Shown: positions 1 to 6,836 of the stretch, piece after piece
How positions within the stretch are numbered: the first letter of the stretch is position 1
How the letters are laid out: every line of letters starts with the position of its first letter
NCBI GenBank assembly: GCA_947460795.1
Contig: CANHJA010000060.1
Span: 1-11,177 of the forward strand
Length of the DNA: 11,177 nt
Direction of reading: 5' to 3'
Source of the DNA: Bacteroidota bacterium
GTDB lineage: Bacteria > Bacteroidota > Bacteroidia > Chitinophagales > Chitinophagaceae
Notes under the pieces: model-generated
Seen by the model: the letters and a program-made list of their open reading frames with translations, nothing else
Database searches by the model: none
Told to the model about the DNA's origin: nothing
Program-made: the position numbers and the translations under genes

Positions 1-1556
1 CTATCAGAATATTTCAACCCTTTGTCTGCAACTTGTGCTGTTCCCGTCTTTCCACAAATGTTAGAATATTTATTTTTCAGTGCTCCTCCTGTTCCTGTTT
101 CAACTACTTCATTCATTGTTTCTTTCAATGATTCAATAGAAACACTGTCTAATACTTCAGCATTCATTACTACAGGTTCATATTTCACCACATCTTTGCC
201 ATATTCTTGCACACTGTTTACTAAGTAAGGCTTCATCAATTTACCATGATTTGCAATTGCATTATATACCATGCAAGTGTGCAAAGGGGTAATCATTACT
301 TGATAACCCATCCCCATAAAAGCCAAAGAAAAACGACCTTTTGTAACTGAATCTTTTATGTAACTTGGCTTTGTTTCTCCACTCATTCCCAAACCTGTTT
401 TTTGATCCAATCCTAAAGCATGCAAGTTGGACCAATAACTGCCTATTTTATCTTTATAGTTTTGATGAATCAATTTTGCAAATGCCACATTAGAAGATTT
501 TGCAAACGCATCTTTGATAGTTAACACCCCAAGTCCTGCATGACTATCACTTATTGTATAAGGGCCAATTTGTGTTTTACCACCTTGGCAATTAACCATG
601 TCGGATGTTTTTATTAATTTATCTCTCATTAAAGAAATCAACGAAACCAATTTAAACGTTGATCCTGGTTCAATTCTCTTTAATGCATAATTAAAATCTT
701 CGTAATAAGAACCATCATTTTGACGACCTAAATTGGCCATCGCTTTTATTTTTCCTGTTTTAACTTCCATAACAATGCAAGTCCCAAACGTAGCTTCTTC
801 TTTTTCTAATTGATTTTTCAATGCATTTTCAGCTACATCCTGAATGTTCACATCCAATGTAGTAATTACATCTCGTCCATTTTCAGGATCAATTTCAGAT
901 CCATCAATTGGCATCCAAGTTCCACCCGCAATTTTTCGAACTACGCGCTGTCCTTGCATTCCACTTAAATCATTGTTAAACTCTCTTTCTATCCCAACAT
1001 TTTGAGCATTTTTTCGCCACAAGCCTACTATTCGATTGGCTAATAATCCAAATGGGTTGATTCTTTTTGTTTTAGCCTCGCTAATAAATCCACCTTTGTT
1101 CATCCCTTTTTTAAAAGGTTCTACTTTTTTTAATTCTAAATATTGAGCATATGAGGCTTTCTTTTTTAACAAGAAATATTTATTTTTATTTTTAAACTCG
1201 TTGCTTAAAATTTCTTTGTAATCAACTGCGTTTTTATCTTTTAATATTGCTGCTATATTTACCGATAAAGATTCAATGTATTTATTAAATGTATCTTTTT
1301 TGATCGCCGTAAAATCGACATGCAAATCAAATTCAGGAATAGAAGATGACAATAAACTTCCATCTTCAGAAAAAATATTTCCACGCTCAGGTTGTATCAC
1401 TTCAATTTTAGTATGCATGCTATCTGCTTGTGCGCGCAACTCATTCCCTTCTTTAAATTGAATTACAAGGCCTTTATACATAATCATCATGCCAAATAAA
1501 CACATGGCAAGAAAAGTGATGTACACCCTAAAACGTATATCTTTACTCGTCTTCAT
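1..1556 (-). CDS. ftsI: Division-specific penicillin-binding protein FtsI (peptidoglycan transpeptidase), 3' end outside window
   Basis: This is a class B penicillin-binding protein that cross-links septal peptidoglycan in the periplasm as part of the divisome. The first 518 residues are present; the frame is open to the window edge. Seen: a short cytoplasmic N-terminus, one membrane anchor at about residues 9-30, a PBP dimerisation region starting with the PERGNI motif near residue 55, and a transpeptidase domain from about 245. All three catalytic motifs are intact: S299-T-F-K302 (acylated serine), S354-S-N356 and K503-T-G505. Family members in Bacteroidota usually continue for well over 100 residues, often with a PASTA domain, so the missing part is C-terminal. 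The start ATG at 1556 overlaps the end of the ftsL-like gene by 14 bases, suggesting translational coupling. Its position after mraZ-rsmH-ftsL supports FtsI rather than an elongation PBP2. Confidence 0.95.
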   Translation of the reverse strand, partial: MKTSKDIRFRVYITFLAMCLFGMMIMYKGLVIQFKEGNELRAQADSMHTKIEVIQPERGNIFSEDGSLLSSSIPEFDLHVDFTAIKKDTFNKYIESLSVNIAAILKDKNAVDYKEILSNEFKNKNKYFLLKKKASYAQYLELKKVEPFKKGMNKGGFISEAKTKRINPFGLLANRIVGLWRKNAQNVGIEREFNNDLSGMQGQRVVRKIAGGTWMPIDGSEIDPENGRDVITTLDVNIQDVAENALKNQLEKEEATFGTCIVMEVKTGKIKAMANLGRQNDGSYYEDFNYALKRIEPGSTFKLVSLISLMRDKLIKTSDMVNCQGGKTQIGPYTISDSHAGLGVLTIKDAFAKSSNVAFAKLIHQNYKDKIGSYWSNLHALGLDQKTGLGMSGETKPSYIKDSVTKGRFSLAFMGMGYQVMITPLHTCMVYNAIANHGKLMKPYLVNSVQEYGKDVVKYEPVVMNAEVLDSVSIESLKETMNEVVETGTGGALKNKYSNICGKTGTAQVADKGLKYSD

Positions 1557-1896
1557 TGCTATTATTTATTTCTACATGAATTTTATAAGGAGGCACTTTC
1601 GTAGTTTGCAGTCCTAAAACAGAAGCACCTTTAGCCAGTTCACTTTCTTTTGTCAAAAACATGATTTGTGATTTCTCATCAATAAATCTCCAACGCAATT
1701 CTTTTAATTGTTTTGCCGTATCATTTATTTTTCGAATTCTATTTTCAGCTAAATGATTGATTGATATATAAAATATTCCCAACAAAGAACAATACAATAT
1801 AAAAGGCATATTATTTACAATACCCTCATTGCCTACTGTATTAAGCATGCGTTTCCAATTGGGAATATTGTGTAATATGTTTTTTATCTTATTCAA
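1543..1896 (-). CDS. ftsL: FtsL-like cell division protein (Bacteroidota type)
   Basis: A 117-residue bitopic membrane protein. Residues 1-30 are a basic, polar cytoplasmic tail, about 31-47 (PFILYCSLLGIFYISIN) form one membrane span, and about 48-90 are a charged heptad-like stretch likely to form a coiled coil. In better studied bacteria FtsL pairs with FtsB and FtsQ through such a coiled coil and activates FtsWI. Sequence conservation in the family is low, so the assignment rests on size, topology and position between rsmH and ftsI, plus resemblance to the Bacteroidota FtsL-like family. The first ATG is taken because it gives a full tail; the next candidates, M17 and M30, would shorten or remove it. 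The gene sits 82 bp after rsmH, and its last 14 bases overlap ftsI. Confidence 0.85.
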   Translation of the reverse strand: MNKIKNILHNIPNWKRMLNTVGNEGIVNNMPFILYCSLLGIFYISINHLAENRIRKINDTAKQLKELRWRFIDEKSQIMFLTKESELAKGASVLGLQTTKVPPYKIHVEINNSNEDE

Positions 1897-1978
1897 ATTT
1901 CTTTTTGTTTTATTATTTTATTTTATGATATCGCTTCTTACTCTTTTTTTTTAAAACTTTTGCCTAATTTATAAATCA

Positions 1979-2893
1979 TCAAATCTTTTCTGCGACTCTT
2001 AACTTTGCGCTTCGTGCTCTTGAGTTCTGGCTTATTTCTTTATCAGTTGGCAAAATCGGCTTCTTCGAAATCACTTTTAACTTTTTTTCTTTTTTAGCAA
2101 TCGGTAAAAAATCTGGCACCTCTTCAAACGTTTCATTTTTCATCCAGTTTTTTACAATTCTATCTTCCAAGGAATGAAAGGTAATTACACACAATCTTCC
2201 TTTCGGTGAAAGTTTGGTAGAGATATTTTCCAAAAAATCTTTCAATGCATTCAGTTCATCATTTACTTCAATTCGTAACGCTTGAAAAACTTGCGCTAAG
2301 TATTTATTTGGATTCCCGTACACTACCGTTGATATAGCTTGTTTAAATTCATTGATGGTTGTCAATGAAGATGAATTTCTAATATCTACAATTCGCTTAG
2401 CCAAGGTTTTTGAATTGGTTACTTCGCCATATTCTTCAAATAATTTTTGCAGTTTTTGTTCCGAATATTTTTTTAAAATATCAGCTGCCGAAAAACCTGT
2501 ACGATTGTCCATGCGCATATCCAAAAGAGCATCAAATCGAATAGAAAAACCACGTTCAGCAGTATCAAATTGATAAGAACTTACTCCTAAATCTGCCAAC
2601 ACACCATCTAATCTATCCAGTTTATACAATCGCACAAAACGATCGGCATATCTAAAATTTTCAGAAACAAATATGATTCTTTCTTCCCCTTCAGGAATAT
2701 TTCTTTGCGCATCTTCATCTTGATCAAACACGATGAGCTTTCCCTTAGGGCCTAAATGTTTCAGAATTTCTTTGCTATGGCCACCTCCTCCAAACGTTGC
2801 ATCTAAATAAACTCCATCCGGAATTATATTCAACTGCTCAATACATTCATGTAAAAGAACTGCGGTATGATAAGTATTCGTACTATTCTCCAT
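1979..2893 (-). CDS. rsmH: 16S rRNA (cytosine(1402)-N4)-methyltransferase RsmH (MraW)
   Basis: This enzyme methylates N4 of C1402 in 16S rRNA, in the P site of the small ribosomal subunit, using S-adenosylmethionine. The protein has 304 residues, normal for the family (about 300-315). Seen: the N-terminal HTAVLLHE element (residues 9-16), the glycine-rich SAM-binding loop DATFGGGGHS (31-40), the acidic residue after the second strand (D57), the DLGVSS motif (101-106), and near the C-terminus the VITFHSLEDR motif typical of RsmH. The gene ends in two tandem in-frame TGA codons. Its ATG lies inside the end of mraZ (11-base overlap in another frame), so the two are co-transcribed and probably translationally coupled. 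rsmH next to mraZ at the head of a dcw cluster is the standard arrangement. Confidence 0.97.
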   Translation of the reverse strand: MENSTNTYHTAVLLHECIEQLNIIPDGVYLDATFGGGGHSKEILKHLGPKGKLIVFDQDEDAQRNIPEGEERIIFVSENFRYADRFVRLYKLDRLDGVLADLGVSSYQFDTAERGFSIRFDALLDMRMDNRTGFSAADILKKYSEQKLQKLFEEYGEVTNSKTLAKRIVDIRNSSSLTTINEFKQAISTVVYGNPNKYLAQVFQALRIEVNDELNALKDFLENISTKLSPKGRLCVITFHSLEDRIVKNWMKNETFEEVPDFLPIAKKEKKLKVISKKPILPTDKEISQNSRARSAKLRVAEKI

Positions 2894-3353
2894 CGTTCGG
2901 ATTTAAAAAATTACTTCCTAAAACCTCACTTGCCAAATTGCTATAATCTTCAGCACTCATTTCCATTGCTGCATGATATGTTTTGGTATCCCAAATTTCT
3001 ACCTTATTCCCCTGTGCAGAAAAAACAGCATCTTTTGTTATTCCTGCATGCTCTAATAATTGTTTGCTTAACAACAATCTGCCAGCACCATCTGCCTCAA
3101 TAGGAGTTGCTCCATTTAAAAACTTGCGTTTTAATATTCTTGATTTTGGATTAAAGTCATTTAAGCCATTTACGATCTGCTCAATTTTTTTCCATTGTTC
3201 ATTAGTGTAAAGCGTTAAACAACTTTCAAAACCTCTACTAATGACATAAGTAGTAACCACCTCAGTATTTAACTGACGCTTGAAACCAGTAGGGATCATA
3301 AATCTTCCCTTGGCATCAATTGTTACTTCATATTCTCCGATGTAATTAGACAT
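2883..3353 (-). CDS. mraZ: Transcriptional regulator MraZ
   Basis: MraZ is a ring-forming DNA-binding protein that controls its own dcw operon. The 156 residues contain two SpoVT/AbrB-type half domains. The first has the D13-AKGR-FMIP motif (13-21) and the second the related D88-GAGR-LLL motif (88-95). Length is within the usual 140-160 range. It is the first gene of the minus-strand operon and overlaps rsmH by 11 bases. Upstream lie a -7 box only a few bases from the ATG and four 10-bp-spaced GTG repeats, which together suggest autoregulation. In E. coli MraZ represses the operon by binding TGGGN repeats with the same 10-bp period; the same role here is inferred. Confidence 0.96.
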   Translation of the reverse strand: MSNYIGEYEVTIDAKGRFMIPTGFKRQLNTEVVTTYVISRGFESCLTLYTNEQWKKIEQIVNGLNDFNPKSRILKRKFLNGATPIEADGAGRLLLSKQLLEHAGITKDAVFSAQGNKVEIWDTKTYHAAMEMSAEDYSNLASEVLGSNFLNPNDGE

Positions 3354-3357
3354 GTCA

Positions 3358-3365
3358 CAAAATTA
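3358..3365 (-). promoter_or_regulatory. Candidate -7 promoter box of the mraZ-rsmH-ftsL-ftsI operon
   Basis: On the minus strand TAATTTTG matches the Bacteroidota -7 consensus TAnnTTTG exactly and ends four bases before the mraZ ATG. Transcription would then begin at or next to the start codon, giving a nearly leaderless message. A TTTG occurs upstream at 3384-3381, but the spacer is 15 bp instead of the usual 19-21, so the -33 element is weak. The A/T-rich background makes a chance match possible. Confidence 0.45.
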
Positions 3366-3375
3366 ATAATTTTCG

Positions 3376-3411
3376 TAACACAAAATAACACTTTTTACCA
3401 CATTCAATCAC
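3376..3411 (-). promoter_or_regulatory. Putative MraZ operator: four GTGnTn repeats at 10-bp spacing
   Basis: Read on the minus strand, GTGATT, GTGGTA, GTGTTA and GTGTTA start exactly 10 bases apart (plus-strand positions 3406-3411, 3396-3401, 3386-3391, 3376-3381). Helical-turn spacing of short GTG-containing boxes ahead of mraZ is the known form of MraZ binding sites: TGGGN in E. coli, and AAAGTG(T/G) with a 3-base spacer in Mycoplasma. The second-nearest box here reads AAAGTGT, identical to the Mycoplasma form. The array starts 10 bp upstream of the mraZ -7 box and covers where a -33 element would lie, so bound MraZ should block RNA polymerase. The function is inferred from the family and the position. 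Confidence 0.8.
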
Positions 3412-3526
3412 TATGAATAATTAAAGTAATTTATCCACATCTTGAATGCATTGAGCATCAGTCATTTCAAGGTCTTTAGCGGTTTTTAACAATTTACAAC
3501 CTGCATTTACTGTGGATAATTTGTCA

Positions 3527-3624
3527 CTATCCACATAAAAAGGGTGCATAACTGTTAATAACTACAAATATCTGTTAATTAAGTGGTTAATTGGTGAAAA
3601 TTTAACTGTTTTTTATGTGGATAG
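3527..3624. repeat. Perfect 15-bp inverted repeat containing two DnaA boxes
   Basis: The 15 bases at 3527-3541 (CTATCCACATAAAAA) recur as their exact reverse complement at 3610-3624, separated by 68 bp of AT-rich sequence. Each arm is a DnaA box followed by ATAAAAA. The identity extends six bases past the 9-bp box, more than two independent boxes would need to share. Confidence 0.85.
3552..3579 (+). repeat. CTGTTAAT direct repeat, 20-bp period, inside the DnaA-box cluster
   Basis: CTGTTAAT occurs at 3552-3559 and again at 3572-3579, exactly two helical turns apart. A third GTTAAT follows at 3586-3591. These lie between the third and fourth DnaA boxes, where an unwinding element would be expected. 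They may be origin AT-rich repeats or a binding site; chance is possible in AT-rich DNA. Confidence 0.5.
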
Positions 3625-3626
3625 GC

Positions 3627-3660
3627 AAAAAAAATCCTCACTGTAAAAGTGAGGATTTTT
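3627..3660 (-). terminator. Rho-independent terminator of the peptide transporter gene
   Basis: A perfect 13-bp stem (3630-3642 with 3648-3660; core ATCCTCACT/AGTGAGGAT) encloses the 5-base loop GTAAA. In the minus-strand direction the stem is followed by a run of eight T (complement of 3627-3634). It lies 43 bp past the stop of the transporter gene, so it should end that transcript and insulate the DnaA-box region and the mraZ promoter. The flanking A and T runs mean it may also act in the opposite direction. Confidence 0.9.
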
Positions 3661-3702
3661 AAAAATTAGAGAGATATGATTCAGTAGGAACCATTTCAAA
3701 TT

Positions 3703-5277
3703 TTACAATTCGTGTGCAACTTCTGTATTTTCTTCGTGTTTTTCAACAATCATTTTTTCTAACCATGCACTTAAAATAAATAATATTCCAGCTGCAACGC
3801 CTGTCATCACGATAAATAACATAAAGAATTCATACAAGTTAGTGATTTGGAATCCAACAATAGATGGATAAACGACTGGTACATTTGAATCAGCAGTTCC
3901 ACTTGGAGGGATTAAAGCACTCAATGTTCCTGCAAATTTATTTGCCGCTGCATTCGCTAAAAACCATGTCCCCATCATTAAAGAAGAAAGACGTAAAGGC
4001 GCTAATTTAGAAACCATTGATAATCCAATTGGTGACAAACAAAGTTCACCCATTGAGTGAATGATATATAAAGCAATTAACCACCACATTGAAACTTTTT
4101 CACCCATACCTAATCCTTTAACAGCAATTGCAATTACCACATATCCTAAAGCAACTAAAGCCAATCCTATAGCCATTTTTTTAGGTGATGAGGGTTCTAA
4201 TTTTCTAGAGTATAAGAAACCCCAAATAAGTGTAAATACTCCAGCTAAACCAATGACTGCTAATGGGTTTACTGATTGGAAATAAGATGCTGGCATCTCC
4301 CATCCTAAAATGTGACGGTCTGTTTGCCTGTCTGCAAAAAGAGTTAAAGAAGCTCCAGCTTGCTCAAATGCACCCCAAAAGAAGATAACAAAAAATGCAA
4401 GTATAAATATTACAATAATTCTTTTCATTTCAATGCCAGACAAGCTTTTATCTGTTAAAATAATAATTGGCATCACGATCATTGCACCATAAATAAACCA
4501 ACTGATTATTTCAATATTTCCAATATTAATTCCTCCAATAACAGGAATATTGATCATTACCCCTTTAAACATTTGTTTAAAATTCAACATGAAAAAGATA
4601 ATAGCGATTGATCCAACAATAGTTAAGATAGCTTTGATATCAAGTGCTTTTACTGGCAATCCGATTTCTTTACCTTCCTCAGAAATTAAATATTTCTTTT
4701 GAAAGATAACAAACGTTGCTAAACCGATTACCATTCCTATACAAGCGCACAAGAATCCCCATTTAAAGTCCATTGAACCGCAAACTAATGGCGAGAAAAA
4801 TGCACCTAAATTAATACCCATATAAAATATAGTGAATGCGCTGTCAATTCTTCGATCATTAGCCGGATAAAGTTGACCAACCATCGTAGAAATATTTGGT
4901 TTAAAAAATCCATTCCCAACAATCAAAGCAGTTAAACCTGCCCACATCAATGTAGTTCCTCCACCGGCACCAGCAGATGCACTCATAAACATTAAAAACT
5001 GGCCTATTGCCATAAGTAGACCTCCAATGACGATACTTCGTCTATTTCCTAAAAATTTATCACATAAATAACCGCCCAAAAGTGGAGTTAAATAAACCAA
5101 TCCTGTGTAACTTCCATAAATTTCAGAAGCATCCGCGTCAGTTAATAAGAGAATTCTTGTCATAAATAGTATGAAGATCGCCCTCATCCCATAATAACTA
5201 AAACGTTCCCACATTTCTGTGAAAAACAAAAAATAAAGTCCCTTAGGGTGTCCTTTTTGTACTTGTGTATTTTCCAT
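3703..5277 (-). CDS. Proton-dependent oligopeptide transporter, POT/PTR2 family
   Basis: This inner-membrane symporter of the major facilitator superfamily imports di- and tripeptides with protons. It has 524 residues, as usual for bacterial POT proteins, and is hydrophobic throughout with about 12-14 membrane spans. Seen: the proton-coupling ExxER motif in helix 1 (E21, E24, R25, followed by FSYYG), the MFS loop with D73 and R79-R80, the helix 4 lysine K126 in GNGFFKPN, and the PTR2 signature FYMGINLGAFFSP (151-163). Position in a POT transporter does not fix substrate preference. The gene stands alone: a strong terminator follows it, and it is divergent from purD across 136 bp. The start is the first ATG, and translation from there gives the complete helix 1 motif. 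Confidence 0.95.
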   Translation of the reverse strand: MENTQVQKGHPKGLYFLFFTEMWERFSYYGMRAIFILFMTRILLLTDADASEIYGSYTGLVYLTPLLGGYLCDKFLGNRRSIVIGGLLMAIGQFLMFMSASAGAGGGTTLMWAGLTALIVGNGFFKPNISTMVGQLYPANDRRIDSAFTIFYMGINLGAFFSPLVCGSMDFKWGFLCACIGMVIGLATFVIFQKKYLISEEGKEIGLPVKALDIKAILTIVGSIAIIFFMLNFKQMFKGVMINIPVIGGINIGNIEIISWFIYGAMIVMPIIILTDKSLSGIEMKRIIVIFILAFFVIFFWGAFEQAGASLTLFADRQTDRHILGWEMPASYFQSVNPLAVIGLAGVFTLIWGFLYSRKLEPSSPKKMAIGLALVALGYVVIAIAVKGLGMGEKVSMWWLIALYIIHSMGELCLSPIGLSMVSKLAPLRLSSLMMGTWFLANAAANKFAGTLSALIPPSGTADSNVPVVYPSIVGFQITNLYEFFMLFIVMTGVAAGILFILSAWLEKMIVEKHEENTEVAHEL

Positions 5278-5413
5278 TTAATAAATTTAAGTAGCCAAGA
5301 TATAAATAAATTACGAATTACGAAGGATGTATGATGAATTATTTTTTTACAATTTACAGAATTAGCCCGTCAACTCATTGGCATATTGACACATAAAAAT
5401 TACCTTCGCACCC
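5278..5413. other. Divergent intergenic region between the peptide transporter and purD
   Basis: This 136-bp AT-rich gap serves two genes facing away from each other. The purD-side promoter is listed separately. On the transporter side the best -7-like string is TATATCTTG on the minus strand (5304-5296), which does not match the consensus well. A tandem heptamer, ATTACGA twice, lies at 5310-5323. I see no riboswitch-like structure ahead of purD. Confidence 0.5.
5378..5408 (+). promoter_or_regulatory. Candidate purD promoter (-33 TTG, -7 TACCTTCG)
   Basis: TTG at 5378-5380 is followed after 20 bp by TACCTTCG at 5401-5408, matching the Bacteroidota -33/-7 arrangement (TTTG, 19-21 bp, TAnnTTTG) with one mismatch in the -7 box. 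The box ends five bases before the purD ATG, so the transcript should have almost no leader. Confidence 0.6.
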
Positions 5414-6727
5414 ATGAATATTCTTTTAATTGGTGGCGGTGGCAGAGAACATGCACTTGCTTTGAAATTGTCGGAAAGTGAATTGTGCAAACATGTTTTT
5501 ATTGCACCAGGCAATCCAGGCACTGCTCAAATAGGTACTAACGTCGATATTTCTGTCAATGATTTTGAAGCACAAAAATCTTTTTGCTTAGAACATAAAA
5601 TTGAAATGGTTGTGGTTGGACCTGAAGACCCTTTAGTAAATGGAATCTATGATTTTTTTCAACAAGAGGAATTAAAACACATTCACATTATAGGCCCCTC
5701 TCAATTTGGAGCTCAGTTGGAAGGAAGCAAAGCTTTTGCCAAAGAGTTTATGATGAAAATGAATATTCCGACAGCCAAATACAAAGAGTTTAGTAATTAT
5801 TCAGCAGTTGAAAATACAAACATCCAACAACCTGCTTCAGACAATTACGAAGCCGGAATTGAGTATATAAAAAATCATTCCTTGCCAATTGTGTTAAAAG
5901 CAGATGGATTAGCAGCAGGTAAAGGCGTTGTAATTGCTGAAACACATGACGATGCATTGCATGCTTTCAAAGAAATGTTGCAAGAAAATAAATTCGGGAA
6001 AGCAGGAGCTAAAGTGGTTATTGAAGAATTTTTAACAGGGATTGAATGTTCTGTTTTCGTGTTGACAGATGGCGAAAGTTATTGTTTATTGCCAACTGCA
6101 AAGGATTATAAACGCATTGGAGAAGGTGATAAAGGTTTAAATACGGGTGGTATGGGTGCTATTTCACCGGTTCCTTTTGCAGATGAAATTTTTATGCAAA
6201 AAGTGGTTACTAAAATTGTAGAACCTACCATTAAAGGGCTTCAACAAGAAAAAATTACATACAAAGGTTTTGTATTTATAGGCTTAATAAAAGTAAATGA
6301 GGAGCCTTTTGTCATTGAATACAATTGCCGAATGGGCGACCCTGAAACAGAGGTTGTGATGCCTCGTTTGGAAAGTGATTTGGTTGCACTTTTACTAAAG
6401 TTAAAAAACAATGAACTTGCTGGAGCCGAATGCAAATTGTCTCCAAAACATGCAGCCACAGTAATGTTGGTGAGTGGTGGCTATCCTGAAGATTTTGAAA
6501 AAGGAAAAGTAATGACTGGTTTTGAAAGTTGTGAAAACAGTCTCTTATTTCATGCAGGGACAAAACAAATTGAGCAAAACATTGTCACCAATGGCGGTCG
6601 TGTAATTGCAATTACTACCTTGGCGGATGATTTACAAACCGCTTTAAAAACATCGAAATCAAATGCTGAAAAAATTCAGTATGAAGGCAAATATTACAGA
6701 AAAGATATTGGTTGGGAGTTTTCTTAA
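5414..6727 (+). CDS. purD: Phosphoribosylamine-glycine ligase (GAR synthetase) PurD
   Basis: PurD catalyses the second step of de novo purine synthesis in the cytoplasm: 5-phosphoribosylamine + glycine + ATP gives glycinamide ribonucleotide (GAR). Its 437 residues are slightly longer than the roughly 425-430 typical. Domains in order: an N-terminal Rossmann-like domain with IGGGGREHA (6-14), the ATP-grasp domain from about residue 100 with the ADGLAAGKGV nucleotide-binding loop, NTGGMGA (243-249), the metal-binding segment EYNCRMGDPET (302-312), and a C-terminal domain with the VMLVSGGYP motif. A short polar insertion around residues 137-150 probably explains the extra length. It is a single purine gene here, not part of a pur operon; the next gene has its own promoter candidate after a hairpin. 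Confidence 0.98.
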   Translation: MNILLIGGGGREHALALKLSESELCKHVFIAPGNPGTAQIGTNVDISVNDFEAQKSFCLEHKIEMVVVGPEDPLVNGIYDFFQQEELKHIHIIGPSQFGAQLEGSKAFAKEFMMKMNIPTAKYKEFSNYSAVENTNIQQPASDNYEAGIEYIKNHSLPIVLKADGLAAGKGVVIAETHDDALHAFKEMLQENKFGKAGAKVVIEEFLTGIECSVFVLTDGESYCLLPTAKDYKRIGEGDKGLNTGGMGAISPVPFADEIFMQKVVTKIVEPTIKGLQQEKITYKGFVFIGLIKVNEEPFVIEYNCRMGDPETEVVMPRLESDLVALLLKLKNNELAGAECKLSPKHAATVMLVSGGYPEDFEKGKVMTGFESCENSLLFHAGTKQIEQNIVTNGGRVIAITTLADDLQTALKTSKSNAEKIQYEGKYYRKDIGWEFS

Positions 6728-6758
6728 AAAATGTTGCCGGATATCAGATGGCAGCTCT

Positions 6759-6782
6759 CCGCTTTTTTTAAATGAAAAGCGG
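6759..6782 (+). terminator. Possible terminator hairpin after purD
   Basis: An 8-bp stem CCGCTTTT/AAAAGCGG (6759-6766 with 6775-6782) encloses an 8-base loop, 31 bp after the purD stop. The sequence after the stem is TTAACAATTTTT, a poor and interrupted T tract, so termination may be partial. Confidence 0.45.
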
Positions 6783-6799
6783 TTAACAATTTTTGGGAA

Positions 6800-6828
6800 T
6801 TGATTATTAGAAATTCTGACGATATTTG
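6800..6828 (+). promoter_or_regulatory. Candidate promoter of the DUF4294 gene
   Basis: TTG at 6800-6802, an 18-bp spacer, then GATATTTG at 6821-6828, seven of eight bases matching TAnnTTTG. The box ends eight bases before the ATG at 6837. Position and spacing fit the Bacteroidota pattern; the match is otherwise modest. Confidence 0.45.
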
Positions 6829-6836
6829 TATGAGCA

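Larger units (their letters stand above)
3431..3624. other. DnaA-box cluster; candidate replication origin (oriC) or DnaA-regulated region
   Basis: Four DnaA boxes lie within 194 bp: TTATCCACA at 3431-3439 (plus), the same 9-mer on the minus strand at 3511-3519, CTATCCACA at 3527-3535 (plus) and the same on the minus strand at 3616-3624. The first two match the consensus perfectly; the others differ at the first base. They form two face-to-face pairs. I noticed no comparable site elsewhere in the window. The segment between the last two boxes is about 72% A+T and could unwind. No gene is visible in the stretch. A cluster of this density with an AT-rich core is typical of oriC, but dnaA is not in the window, so DnaA-dependent control of the dcw operon is the main alternative. 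Confidence 0.65.

Noticed and set aside
2352..3210. Plus-strand open frames of about 73-78 codons opposite rsmH and mraZ
   Set aside because: They lie antisense inside well-supported rsmH and mraZ and resemble no protein; shadow frames.
5295..5304. -7 box for the peptide transporter (TATATCTTGG on the minus strand)
   Set aside because: It does not fit TAnnTTTG at the right spacing, and no -33 element is found 19-21 bp upstream.
5310..5323. Tandem ATTACGA heptamer in the POT/purD gap as a mobile or regulatory repeat
   Set aside because: Only two copies, in AT-rich DNA, without inverted ends or other copies noticed in the window.
6241..6563. Minus-strand frames of 72 and 83 codons opposite purD
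   Set aside because: They fall inside the conserved ATP-grasp coding region of purD on the other strand.
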